NCBI GenBank assembly: GCA_021646465.1
Contig: SOET01000042.1
Span: 1 to 35,393, forward strand
DNA length: 35,393 nucleotides
DNA from: Candidatus Kuenenia hertensis
GTDB lineage: Bacteria > Planctomycetota > Brocadiia > Brocadiales > Brocadiaceae
Direction: 5' to 3'
Shown in pieces: positions 16,557 through 24,689 of the stretch (position 1 is its first letter; every line of letters starts with the position of its first letter). The notes under the pieces were generated by a model that saw only the letters and a program-made list of their open reading frames with translations, ran no database searches and was not told the origin of the DNA. The translations under genes and the position numbers were made by a program.

Positions 16557-17180
16557 ATGACGTTATATAAGAATAAATATCGCACTGGATCTGTTCGTCT
16601 GACGGAATGGGATTATTCTACGGAGGGACATTATTTTGTAACCATCTGTACACTACACGGAGAATGTGTATTCGGAGAAGTGATAGAAGAACAGGTGCAT
16701 TTATCCTCTATTGGTAAAATTGTGGCTGAAGAGTGGGTGAAAACGGAAATAATACGAAACAATGTATTGCTGGACAAATGGATTGTTATGCCAAACCATC
16801 TACACGGTATTATCATTATCAAGAATAATGACGTAGAGACGCACTGCTGTGCGTCTCCCAATGTAACGTTACATGGTAATGCGATTAATGGGAAGCCGCA
16901 TGGCAATGCAACGACAGAGACGCATGGCAATGCGTCTCTACCACCATACAAAAACAAGTTTGGCCCGCAGAGAAACTATTTGTCATCAATTATACGTGGA
17001 TTTAAGTCTGCAACAACCGGTCGTATTCGAATCATCAAACGTAATTTTTCATGGCAAGAACGTTTTTATGATCATATTATCCGCAACGAGAAATCTTTAA
17101 ACAAAATCCGGGAATATATTTTAAACAACCCATTAAAATGGGAATCAGATAAAAACAACCTCGAAAACTTATTTATGTAA
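16557..17180 (+). CDS. REP-associated tyrosine transposase (RAYT, Y1/HUH family)
   Basis: A 207-residue Y1 transposase of the REP-associated type. Its single-strand endonuclease motifs are MPNHLHGIII (HxH at 81/83) and the C-terminal WQERFYDHIIRNE...KIREYILNNPLKW with catalytic Tyr about 187. The N-terminal RLTEWDYSTEGHYFVTICT fits the family. ATG 16557 follows GGTGGGAG and begins the conserved part. REP hairpins lie on both sides. Two more sit inside the gene at 16833-16857 and 16914-16941; they are translated in one frame as VETHCCAS (93-100) and TETHGNAS (120-127), with degenerate HGNA copies between. This segment replaces the family's short linker after the HxH strand and may or may not disturb activity. 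Confidence 0.88.
   Translation: MTLYKNKYRTGSVRLTEWDYSTEGHYFVTICTLHGECVFGEVIEEQVHLSSIGKIVAEEWVKTEIIRNNVLLDKWIVMPNHLHGIIIIKNNDVETHCCASPNVTLHGNAINGKPHGNATTETHGNASLPPYKNKFGPQRNYLSSIIRGFKSATTGRIRIIKRNFSWQERFYDHIIRNEKSLNKIREYILNNPLKWESDKNNLENLFM
16833..16857. repeat. REP hairpin inside the RAYT coding sequence (1)
   Basis: GTAGAGACGCAC (16833-16844), loop TGCT, GTGCGTCTC (16849-16857). The 5' GTAG is kept but the 3' CTAC has been lost (CCCA follows the stem). It is read as Val-Glu-Thr-His-Cys-Cys-Ala-Ser. Confidence 0.8.
16914..16941. repeat. REP hairpin inside the RAYT coding sequence (2)
   Basis: AGAGACGCAT (16916-16925), loop GGCA, ATGCGTCTCT (16930-16939), followed by AC so that the 3' CTAC is kept; the 5' GTAG has become ACAG. 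It is read as Thr-Glu-Thr-His-Gly-Asn-Ala-Ser in the same frame as the first copy. A half copy, GCATGGCAATGC, lies just before it at about 16898-16909. Confidence 0.8.
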
Positions 17181-17222
17181 ACACGTGTTGCCCTGGAAAA
17201 ACACAGGGCGTTGCAACCAGTG

Positions 17223-17248
17223 CAGAGACGCACTGCCGTGCGTCTCTG
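17223..17248. repeat. REP hairpin 3' of the RAYT gene
   Basis: CAGAGACGCAC (17223-17233), loop TGCC, GTGCGTCTCTG (17238-17248): a perfect 11-base stem. It lies 43 bases after the RAYT stop and has slightly degenerate ends (GCAG and CTGG instead of GTAG and CTAC). Confidence 0.8.
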
Positions 17249-17361
17249 GATGCTCATGTAATATCGAGATGGAAGTTTCTCTGTAAACCTGTACAGTGAA
17301 AAAGGAATATCAGTGAAAATATTTTAATAAAACCATTCAGTTTATTAAAGAGAGCGCGTAC

Positions 17362-18858
17362 ATGTTATACGAAAAACCACCTTTTAAATCACAGTATGAA
17401 AATTATATTGGCGGGAAATGGATACCACCGCTAAAGGGAAAATATTTTGATAATGTTTCTCCCATTGACGGGAAAGTATTTACCAAAGTGCCCCGTTCAA
17501 CTGAAGAAGACATTAATTGCGCAATTGATGCCGCTGAAAAAGCGGCTCCGTCCTGGGGAAAAACATCTGTTGCGGAAAGAAGCAATCTCTTGTTACAAAT
17601 TGCCGATCGTGTGGCGCAAAACGGTGAACTGTTGGCCAGAACAGAAACGTGGGAAAATGGCAAGAGTATCCGGGAATCTATGGCAGCGGATTTGCCGCTG
17701 GTAATTGATCATTTTCGTTATTTTGCAAGTGTTATAAGGGCGGAGGCTGGAGAGATAACCGATATAGACGCAAATACCATTTCAATGGAGGTTCATGAAC
17801 CGCTTGGCGTAATTGGCCAAATTATTCCGTGGAATTTTCCCATTTTAATGGCTGCATGGAAGCTGGCGCCGGCGTTTGCGACGGGGAATTGCGTTGTATT
17901 AAAACCGGCAGAGCAAACACCATCTTCTATCCTGGTTTTTATGGAGCTGATCGAAGACCTCATTCCGGACGGTGTTATAAATATCGTTAACGGATTCGGA
18001 ACGGAAGCCGGTAAACCTTTGGCATCCTCCCCAAGAGTAAAAAAAGTTGCTTTTACCGGTGAAACAACCACCGGACGTCTCATCTTGCAATATGCATCAG
18101 AAAACATCATTCCTGTTACGTTAGAATTGGGGGGGAAATCTCCAAATATTTTTTTCGAAAGTGTATTGGAGAAAGATGATGAATTTTTTGATAAAGCAAT
18201 AGAAGGTTTTGTGATGTTTGCGCTGAATCAGGGAGAAGTATGCACGTGTCCTTCGAGGGCATTAATACAGGAATCTATCTATGAAAAATTTATCAAAAGG
18301 GCCCTTGGAAGGGTGGCAAAGATAAAAGTGGGGAATCCGCTTGATAGTGAAACAATGATAGGCGCGCAGGCTTCAAAAGATCAATATGAAAAGATCAAAA
18401 ATTATCTTGATATCGGCAAACAGGAGGGGGCTGAAGTATTGACAGGAGGGTCGGTCGCATCGGTAAAAGAATATCCTGATGGATATTTTATACAACCAAC
18501 CGTGTTTAAAGGGCACAACAAGATGCGAATATTTCAGGAAGAGATATTCGGACCGGTGGTGAGTGTTACCACATTCAAAGATGAAGCGGAAGCTGTTGAA
18601 ATAGCCAATGATACAATCTATGGACTGGGAGCAGGCGTATGGTCGAGAGACATACATCAGGTGCAAACTGTTTCAAGGCACATTAAAGCGGGGCGTATTT
18701 GGGTAAATTGTTACCATCTTTATCCCGCACATGCTTCGTTTGGCGGTTATAAGAAATCAGGCATCGGGAGGGAAACGCACAAAATGATGCTGAATCATTA
18801 CCGTCATACAAAAAACATATTGATTTCTTATGACAAGAAACCGTTGGGATTTTTTTAA
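17362..18858 (+). CDS. NAD(P)-dependent aldehyde dehydrogenase, AldB/ExaC-like
   Basis: A 498-residue aldehyde dehydrogenase. It has [32 protein letters not shown] (split here: [12 protein letters not shown], then VLKPAEQTP), the cofactor loop FTGETTTGR, catalytic Glu in [10 protein letters not shown], catalytic Cys in [16 protein letters not shown], and [13 protein letters not shown]. The [11 protein letters not shown] segment and the ending KPLGFF are typical of the AldB/ExaC acetaldehyde dehydrogenase branch. It probably oxidises acetaldehyde or other short aldehydes to acids in the cytoplasm. A PilZ gene starts 17 bases downstream. Confidence 0.92.
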   Translation: MLYEKPPFKSQYENYIGGKWIPPLKGKYFDNVSPIDGKVFTKVPRSTEEDINCAIDAAEKAAPSWGKTSVAERSNLLLQIADRVAQNGELLARTETWENGKSIRESMAADLPLVIDHFRYFASVIRAEAGEITDIDANTISMEVHEPLGVIGQIIPWNFPILMAAWKLAPAFATGNCVVLKPAEQTPSSILVFMELIEDLIPDGVINIVNGFGTEAGKPLASSPRVKKVAFTGETTTGRLILQYASENIIPVTLELGGKSPNIFFESVLEKDDEFFDKAIEGFVMFALNQGEVCTCPSRALIQESIYEKFIKRALGRVAKIKVGNPLDSETMIGAQASKDQYEKIKNYLDIGKQEGAEVLTGGSVASVKEYPDGYFIQPTVFKGHNKMRIFQEEIFGPVVSVTTFKDEAEAVEIANDTIYGLGAGVWSRDIHQVQTVSRHIKAGRIWVNCYHLYPAHASFGGYKKSGIGRETHKMMLNHYRHTKNILISYDKKPLGFF

Positions 18859-18875
18859 ATAAGGAAGTTTAAGCT

Positions 18876-19301
18876 ATGTTTAATCAGAATATGCGTCGCA
18901 AATCTGTTCGTTATTCCCGCGGGAATCTTTGTGTGGTTGTAAAACGCACTGGAATTTCAGGGTTTGTACAAAAACCACACATTGTTAATTGGATGGATTT
19001 CAGTTTGTATGGAATGTCGTTTGTCTCCGATCTTAAATTTTATTTAGGGGATAAATTATGTATCGTGCTGGCGATAGACGATGCAAAGCAAGAGGCTGTT
19101 GGGGATATAATCGGCATTGTTAAAAATACGAAAAGAGTACAAAACGGACAGTATCGATATGGGGTCGAATTTGATTTTGAAGCAAATGATTATATGAGAA
19201 CCGATGATGTTCGAAACGGATTATTGACCATTGAAGAATCTTTAAAAAATATTATTCAACGAATGAGAAAAAAACACAAGTCGCTGGTGAGAGAGTTATA
19301 A
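18876..19301 (+). CDS. PilZ domain protein
   Basis: A 141-residue protein with a PilZ-like domain: MRRKSVRYSR supplies the basic N-terminal RxxxR element, NWMDFSLYGMSF the (D/N)xSxxG motif, and QYRYGVEFDF a closing strand. A C-terminal helix of basic character follows (IIQRMRKKHKSL). It should bind cyclic-di-GMP. It begins 17 bases after the aldehyde dehydrogenase with AAGGAAG as ribosome binding site, so the two are likely cotranscribed, though a functional link is not obvious. It shares little sequence with the PilZ protein at 9798. Confidence 0.75.
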   Translation: MFNQNMRRKSVRYSRGNLCVVVKRTGISGFVQKPHIVNWMDFSLYGMSFVSDLKFYLGDKLCIVLAIDDAKQEAVGDIIGIVKNTKRVQNGQYRYGVEFDFEANDYMRTDDVRNGLLTIEESLKNIIQRMRKKHKSLVREL

Positions 19302-19324
19302 TAAGTATGACAGCATTTCGAATG

Positions 19325-19684
19325 TTAAAATTTATAGCTTAGTCCGGCAGAAAATGTTCTGCCGGGACGTGGAAGATCGTCAGGCAGGAAATGGCGGCCG
19401 GGGCCATCGTAATCTTTATCAAGTAAGTTATACACCGGTCCGTATATTTCCATCGTTTTAAAAAATTCTTTTGCGGTTACTGAAAGATTCACCAACACGT
19501 AAGAGGGCATGTCATCCCTTGAATCTTCGTCCTCCCGGTAACGCTTTCCGGTTACAAATGTACTGAGATTGGTATTTATATATTTGCAAGGCGCCACATT
19601 AATCCCAAAATTGCCCTTGTGTTTTGCGACAAACGGCATATTCTTTCCAGGATCGTCCTGTGCGTCCTGAAAGGTATAATTCAT
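19325..19684 (-). pseudogene. C-terminal remnant of a TonB-dependent outer membrane receptor
   Basis: The frame encodes 119 residues that look like the last strands of a TonB-dependent receptor barrel: NYTFQDAQDD, KGNFGINVAPCKYINTNLST, PSYVLVNLSVTAKEF, IYGPVYNLLDKDYDGPG, and the ending FSAGLSYKF with a terminal aromatic residue, as in outer membrane beta-signals. Family members have 600 or more residues with plug and signal peptide; both are missing. Upstream of ATG 19684 the sequence is short AT-rich and repeat DNA with no continuation. The gene has been deleted down to its 3' end. Confidence 0.75.
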
Positions 19685-19798
19685 AAATAAATAAAATGCT
19701 TATGCATTTATAGGATTATTTAAAAAGTCAAGAAAATACATTTTAAGTGTTTTTGTATCCGGGTGTTATAGTCAAAAGCGTCTGGGTTTGAAGAATAA

Positions 19799-19886
19799 AC
19801 ACACCCCTAAATCCCCTCTTGATAGAGGGGACTTCCCGTTTTTCCCTTCTAGAAAGAGGGGTGGCAGCGTAGCTGACGGGGTGTGT
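19799..19886. repeat. Nested C-tract/G-tract hairpin repeat
   Basis: The outer arms ACACACCCC (19799-19807) and GGGGTGTGT (19878-19886) enclose an inner hairpin TCCCCTC-TTGATA-GAGGGGA (19812-19831). The architecture matches the repeat at 9314-9379 although the bases differ. Confidence 0.5.
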
Positions 19887-19939
19887 ATTAAACGCCGGGT
19901 TGTTACTATGAATTTCCAAAATCTGATTTGTTTGACTAT

Positions 19940-19973
19940 AACCCTGACAGGGGTTCTGAACCCTGTCAGGGTT
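19940..19973. repeat. Perfect 13-bp stem palindrome
   Basis: AACCCTGACAGGG (19940-19952) pairs with CCCTGTCAGGGTT (19961-19973) around an 8-base loop. There is no T tract, so it is more likely a dispersed palindromic repeat than a terminator. It could still protect the 3' end of the hutI transcript on the other strand. Confidence 0.6.
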
Positions 19974-20048
19974 GCATTGTCCGGAATTCATGAACGGTTA
20001 CAAAAAATCGGGAATGCTTCCGGTTATAATGCAATGTTTATTAATGGT

Positions 20049-21320
20049 TCATTTTACGAGAACTTTATTATCAACGACAAGTCTGCCATTTTTTATAACG
20101 GTTTGCACGTGATTTACGCCAAAATAATATGATAATTGCCGGTAATCATTTATATCCAGAATGATCATATCCGCCTGTTTTCCCTCCTCTATACTTCCAA
20201 CCCGGTGAGCCATAGAGAGGGCGTGCGCTGCGTTTATTGTCGCTGCGTTAATCGCCTGTGCGGGAGTCATTGACATTTTAAGACTCCCCAACGTAATCAT
20301 TATTTGCATATTGAGGCAGGGGCATGTTCCGGGATTAAAATCAGTTGCCAGTGCAATGGCTAATCCCTTTTCAAGCATTTCCTTTGCGGGGGCATACGTA
20401 TCTTTCATCAGAAATAACGGTATTCCCGGCAACAATACGCAAATGGCCTTACTGCCCGACAATTGACTTATTTCTTTCGGGGTAACATGGTCGAGATGTT
20501 CAATCGAAACGGCTTCATATTTTATTGCCAGCGGTATACCTCCAATATCCTTAAACTCATTGGAATGTAATTTTAATTGAAAACCCAGGTTTCTTGCCGT
20601 ATGGAAGATCTTTTCCGTTTGTTTTGCGTTGAATGCGCCTTCATCGCAGAAAACATCGCAAAATACCGCATATTCTTTAGCAAATGGTAACATGTCACAA
20701 ACAAGGTCAACGTATGCGTCGGGGTCATGTTTGTACTCGACAGGGATTGCGTGGGCGCCTAAAAAGGTGGGTACGATATCAAGGCAATGGGTCTTTTGTA
20801 ATTCACGGATTGATTTAAGGATTTTTATTTCGTTCATTAAATCGAGTCCGTATCCGCTTTTGATTTCTACGGTAGTAGTACCATGCAGCAGCATGGAATC
20901 AAGATGTTTTTGGGTTATTTCGGTAAGTTCTTCCGTGCTCAATTTGCGGGTATTGTTCACCGTACTTAATATCCCGCCGCCTTTTCTTAAAATTTCAAGG
21001 TACGTAGCACCCTGAATGCGTTCAACGAATTCAGCAGCTCGATTCCCTCCGAATAGGGAGTGCGTATGACAATCAACAAATCCAGGCATTGCTGCTTTTC
21101 CTGAAGCATCAAATGTTTTTATCGCTCCAAATTCATAGCGCTTCCTTATTTCTATAGTGTTGGAGACATGAATGAACTTTCCGTCCTTTACTGCGACGGC
21201 GCCATCCTCTATGATCCCCAAATCGTCCATTTGCCTCAAAACCTTTGGTTTTTGCGTCGTTCCCCGAATGGTCAGCAACTGGCCGATATTGTATATGATT
21301 AAATCCGGTTTGTTTTCCAT
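20049..21320 (-). CDS. hutI: Imidazolonepropionase
   Basis: A 423-residue amidohydrolase that opens the ring of imidazolone-5-propionate to N-formimino-glutamate, the third step of histidine breakdown. Motifs: PGFVDCHTHSLFGG (metal HxH), TTVEIKSGYGLD, LGAHAIPVEY, LKLHSNEF, SIEHLDHVT and LATDFNPGTCPCLNMQ. Length and motifs are normal. Histidase and urocanase genes are not in the window, so the pathway is not shown to be complete. It follows mobA by four bases on the minus strand and probably shares its transcript. Confidence 0.94.
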   Translation of the reverse strand: MENKPDLIIYNIGQLLTIRGTTQKPKVLRQMDDLGIIEDGAVAVKDGKFIHVSNTIEIRKRYEFGAIKTFDASGKAAMPGFVDCHTHSLFGGNRAAEFVERIQGATYLEILRKGGGILSTVNNTRKLSTEELTEITQKHLDSMLLHGTTTVEIKSGYGLDLMNEIKILKSIRELQKTHCLDIVPTFLGAHAIPVEYKHDPDAYVDLVCDMLPFAKEYAVFCDVFCDEGAFNAKQTEKIFHTARNLGFQLKLHSNEFKDIGGIPLAIKYEAVSIEHLDHVTPKEISQLSGSKAICVLLPGIPLFLMKDTYAPAKEMLEKGLAIALATDFNPGTCPCLNMQIMITLGSLKMSMTPAQAINAATINAAHALSMAHRVGSIEEGKQADMIILDINDYRQLSYYFGVNHVQTVIKNGRLVVDNKVLVK

Positions 21321-21324
21321 TTAA

Positions 21325-21900
21325 TTATGAACAGTATTTTTCATACTCTTTATATGTATTGAGATTGATGAAAGACTTTATATCCGTTCCCGCTTTCATA
21401 AGTTCTTCGACCTTTACATGTCGCACATTTACTTTCTTCAGAAAATCAGTTAATCGCAGGTTTTCTTCCTCAAGGCATTGCTGCATTGTTGCAATGCAAT
21501 TTTTTGAATAAAATGCATGAAGTGGTTCCGGTCCGCGTACGGTATGCGGAACAATTACATCATAATCGTTATTTTTAACAAGACCTTTCATATATAATAT
21601 TACCTCTTTATTGACAAATGGCATATCGCAGGCGATTGCAAATGCGTAAGAATATTTTGCCTGGATTAAACCAGCGCAAATACCACTAATCGGACCTTTT
21701 CCTGGTTGTACGTCCGGTACAACTGGCAATTTTAAGTAGTCATATAAATGTACATCATTTGCGGAAATAATAATTTCCCGGAATAAATGCCTTAATATAT
21801 CTATTTGAATTTCGATAAATGGTGTATTGCCATATTTAAGGAACGCTTTGTTTGTTCCCATTCTAACGCTTTTTCCACCCGCCAATATAATTCCTGTCAT
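21325..21900 (-). CDS. mobA: Molybdenum cofactor guanylyltransferase-like protein
   Basis: About 191 residues with the MobA nucleotidyltransferase pattern: IILAGGKSVRMGTNKAFL at the N-terminus (GTP binding), VVPDVQPGKGPISGICAGL, IACDMPFVN and the late segment GPEPLHAFYSK. It attaches GMP to molybdopterin to make the bis-MGD type cofactor used by nitrate reductase- or formate dehydrogenase-like enzymes. The start at 21900 (MTGIILAGG) has GGAG nine bases upstream; an upstream in-frame ATG at 21924 has none. It is divergent from the PPIase gene and adjacent to hutI. Confidence 0.88.
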   Translation of the reverse strand: MTGIILAGGKSVRMGTNKAFLKYGNTPFIEIQIDILRHLFREIIISANDVHLYDYLKLPVVPDVQPGKGPISGICAGLIQAKYSYAFAIACDMPFVNKEVILYMKGLVKNNDYDVIVPHTVRGPEPLHAFYSKNCIATMQQCLEEENLRLTDFLKKVNVRHVKVEELMKAGTDIKSFINLNTYKEYEKYCS

Positions 21901-21933
21901 TTGACAAATCTCCATTTCGCTCATTTAAAAGCA

Positions 21934-21963
21934 TTGACACGTTTATTTTAACTGTGTTATAAT
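21934..21963 (+). promoter_or_regulatory. Consensus sigma-70 promoter for the PPIase gene
   Basis: TTGACA (21934-21939) and TATAAT (21958-21963) match both consensus hexamers exactly, with an 18-base spacer. The expected 5' leader to ATG 22024 is about 55 bases. It is the best promoter match in the window. Confidence 0.8.
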
Positions 21964-22023
21964 TTTAAATCAATTTTATCCGGTATTTTTTATGAATTAA
22001 TTTTTATCTTACATGAAATAATT

Positions 22024-22977
22024 ATGAATACTAAATATTTTTCTTTTATTGTAACGGGATTGCTTTTTCCCAGCACTTTTTTTTCATATCAGTATGTGTT
22101 TGCAAGTCCTGAAAATGCTGTAGTATTGATAAGTGAAGAATCAAATGTAGATAAAGATGTTGTTGCTATCGTTAATGGTCAAAAGATTACCAGTGATGAG
22201 TTATACGAACTTTTACTAAATACATATGGAAATGAAGCTCTTGACGTTCTTATCAGAAGAACGCTTATAAACCAGGAAGCAAGAAAGCATGGAATATCTC
22301 TTACAAACAAAGAGGTGGAAAATAAGCTGAATACGCTGGTACAACGGGAAGTGAGCACTTTAATGCAAACATACAAAATCGAAAACGAAGCCGACCTCGA
22401 TAGAGAATTGGGAAAAATGGGCGCTAATCTTGAAGAATTTAAAGATAAAATAAGTAAAAAATTAAGAAAACAGGCAGAGATTGAATTACGCGCTGAAAAG
22501 GTTGTAATGAAGTCAATTTCAGTTTCAGAAGAGGATTTGCAGGAAGCATATGATAGTATTTACGGGGAAAAAATCGAAGCGCAGCAGATTGTTTTGAAAA
22601 CCAAAAGAGAAGCGGAAGAAGTCCTTGAAAAGTTGCGTTTAGGTGCGGATTTTGCAAAAATAGCGAAGACTCAGTCGATTGACCGCGCTTCCGCTGCTAG
22701 AGACGGAAAAATGTTGCCGTTTAGCCCGGAAGATGATTTAGGAAAATCAGTAGCGCATCTCAAACCAGGTGAATTGAGCGGCATTATAAATACTGATTAC
22801 GGTTATCACATAATAAAAATCATCGACAGAAAAGCTGAAAGTAAAAAGAATTTTAATAGCGTTAAAAAAGAACTGGAAGAACTGGTGCGAGAGAAAAAAT
22901 ACAGGGAAAGATTAAGGCCATGGCTGCTTAGTCTGATTGAAAATGCTTCCATTACAAAAAATATAAAAGTAGATTAA
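22024..22977 (+). CDS. Exported parvulin-type peptidyl-prolyl isomerase (SurA/PrsA-like)
   Basis: A 317-residue chaperone-type prolyl isomerase. A signal peptide (about 1-27) precedes a SurA-N-like helical domain (VVAIVNGQKITSDELYELL, LIRRTLINQEARKHGISLT), and then one parvulin domain from about 185 to 275 (EAQQIVLKTKREAEEVLEKL, DGKMLPFSPEDDLG, LKPGELSGIINTDYGYHIIKI). The last 40 residues form a charged helix. It helps fold proteins outside the cytoplasm. A consensus promoter lies 55 bases upstream. No other envelope-assembly gene is adjacent. Confidence 0.9.
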   Translation: MNTKYFSFIVTGLLFPSTFFSYQYVFASPENAVVLISEESNVDKDVVAIVNGQKITSDELYELLLNTYGNEALDVLIRRTLINQEARKHGISLTNKEVENKLNTLVQREVSTLMQTYKIENEADLDRELGKMGANLEEFKDKISKKLRKQAEIELRAEKVVMKSISVSEEDLQEAYDSIYGEKIEAQQIVLKTKREAEEVLEKLRLGADFAKIAKTQSIDRASAARDGKMLPFSPEDDLGKSVAHLKPGELSGIINTDYGYHIIKIIDRKAESKKNFNSVKKELEELVREKKYRERLRPWLLSLIENASITKNIKVD

Positions 22978-23301
22978 AGAGATTATCGTATTTTTGGACC
23001 AGAGCCATTTTCTCCAATCATTAAAATATAAAGGTTGGTTATTATAGAACATGTAAACGTCCCCAATATTGCTTGCCGGATGGTATCCCACACCTCCCCA
23101 AAAAGCCTTTTTCCCCATATACATACGAATTTTTACTGTTAAATTTAATCGAAGAAGTTTATGCGTATTTTCGGAGTAATTACACCTGAACGTTGAGAGA
23201 TTTGATTTTTTTGGATTTTCTCGTTTGATTTTACAGAATTGAAAGTTAAATTATAATAACTTTTTATACAATGATTAATACTATTCCACAAGAAATGTGC
23301 A
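22978..23301. other. Intergenic region before rnfC
   Basis: The first half shows no gene, repeat or convincing hairpin. The second half is AT-rich and carries the probable rnfC promoter (23230-23257). No terminator for the PPIase gene is evident. Confidence 0.5.
23230..23257 (+). promoter_or_regulatory. Probable promoter for the rnfC-kdsA gene block
   Basis: TTTACA (23230-23235) and TATAAT (23252-23257), 16 bases apart, match sigma-70 hexamers 5/6 and 6/6. They lie 44 bases before ATG 23302 and would drive rnfC and possibly the genes as far as kdsA. Confidence 0.6.
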
Positions 23302-24642
23302 ATGTACGCGTTGATGAAATCAAAATTTAATACTTTCATAGGGGGGATTCATCCCAAAGAGGATGGAAAAATACTCACTTCTGAAATAAAAGAGATTTGC
23401 GCCCCGATTCCCAAAAAAGTAAGTCTGTTTATGAACCAGCACATTGGCGCACCGGCAATACCTATTGTTAAAAAAGGGGATCATGTAAAAGTCGGTCAGT
23501 TAATTGGCGAGGCGCATGGTTTCATTTCCTCCAATGTACATGCTTCCGTTAGTGGTAAAGTCGTCGATGTTTTACCCTACCCGCATCCTGTAACAGGTAT
23601 AAAGTCCCAGGCTGTAGTTATTGAAAATTCCGGCGAGGAAGAATGGGCTGAAACGACAAACGTTGTACAGAATATAGAAAATGTTACACCGGAAGAAATC
23701 AAACAAAGGGTTTTTTCAGCGGGTATTGTAGGACTTGGAGGTGCAACATTTCCCACCCATGTAAAACTTGCCCCACCAAAAGATAAATCAATTGATACTA
23801 TAGTGATGAACGGGGCGGAATGTGAACCATACCTTACCTGTGATCATTACGTTATGCGCAACAATGCCAATGAAGTCCTTGAAGGACTGCGACTGGTTAT
23901 GAAATGTATCGGATGCAAAAAAGCGCATATTGGCATTGAGGCAAATAAACAGGACGTTTACCATATATTTAAAAATTCCCTTGCAGAAGACCATTCCATT
24001 AAAATCGGTCTGTTAGAGGTAAAGTATCCTCAGGGAGCGGAACATCAGCTCATTAAAGCATTATTAAATCGCGAATTCAAACCAACTCAACTTCCGATGG
24101 AAGTGGGGGTTGTTGTTATAAATGTTGCCACGGCGTTAGCAATCTATAACGCGGTAAAATTTAACCGTCCTTTGATTGAAAGAGTAGTTACTATTACAGG
24201 AAATGGGGTAAATAAACCTCAAAATATGCTGGTTCGTATTGGTACTCCTGTTCGTGATTTATTGGAAATAGCTGAACCTTCTGATGATATCAATAAAATC
24301 ATTTTTGGCGGCCCCATGATGGGCATTGCACAGGGGAATATAGATGCTGCTGTAACGGTAAAAGGGACGGGTGGGATTCTTGTTCTCAAAAACCAGCCGC
24401 AATATAATTCTCATGCGTGTATACGATGTGGTCGTTGTGTGAGCAGTTGTCCGTACGGACTTAATCCAAGCGAGCTGAGTATTATCGGAGAATCCAAGGA
24501 TATTTCCCTCGCATTGGAAAATCACGTTCTTGAATGTAAGGAATGCGGGTGCTGCAGTTACATTTGTCCTGCGAAAAGGCCCATTGTACATCACATTAAA
24601 TTTACAAAAACCCTTATCGCGAAACAAAAAGCAAAGAAATAG
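23302..24642 (+). CDS. rnfC: Rnf electron transport complex subunit C
   Basis: A 446-residue iron-sulfur/flavin-associated subunit of the ion-translocating ferredoxin:NAD+ oxidoreductase. The N-terminal FIGGIHPKEDGK is typical, followed by a barrel-like segment (HASVSGKVVDVLPYPHP), the NADH/FMN-type domain with GLGGATFPTHVK and NGAECEPYLTCDH, and an end with two 4Fe-4S motifs: CIRCGRCVSSCPYG (about 373) and CKECGCCSYICPAKRP (about 412). The soluble subunit docks on the membrane part. ATG 23314 is an alternative start four codons in; neither has a ribosome binding site. It is followed 47 bases later by rnfD. Confidence 0.94.
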   Translation: MYALMKSKFNTFIGGIHPKEDGKILTSEIKEICAPIPKKVSLFMNQHIGAPAIPIVKKGDHVKVGQLIGEAHGFISSNVHASVSGKVVDVLPYPHPVTGIKSQAVVIENSGEEEWAETTNVVQNIENVTPEEIKQRVFSAGIVGLGGATFPTHVKLAPPKDKSIDTIVMNGAECEPYLTCDHYVMRNNANEVLEGLRLVMKCIGCKKAHIGIEANKQDVYHIFKNSLAEDHSIKIGLLEVKYPQGAEHQLIKALLNREFKPTQLPMEVGVVVINVATALAIYNAVKFNRPLIERVVTITGNGVNKPQNMLVRIGTPVRDLLEIAEPSDDINKIIFGGPMMGIAQGNIDAAVTVKGTGGILVLKNQPQYNSHACIRCGRCVSSCPYGLNPSELSIIGESKDISLALENHVLECKECGCCSYICPAKRPIVHHIKFTKTLIAKQKAKK

Positions 24643-24689
24643 TATTCTTTTTTATCTTGATATGAAAATAATTGATACAAATAAAAACT

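Larger units (their letters stand above)
19685..20048. other. Intergenic region with two hairpin repeats
   Basis: No gene is seen. It holds a nested C/G-rich hairpin (19799-19886) and a 13-base-stem palindrome (19940-19973), both likely dispersed repeats. They separate the TonB-receptor remnant from the 3' end of hutI and may mark the deletion that truncated the receptor gene. Confidence 0.5.

Noticed and set aside
16519-17248. CRISPR array, because of the regularly repeated AGAGACGCA sequence
   Set aside because: The repeats are palindromic REP hairpins at irregular distances, two of them inside a coding gene. There are no constant-length spacers and no cas genes.
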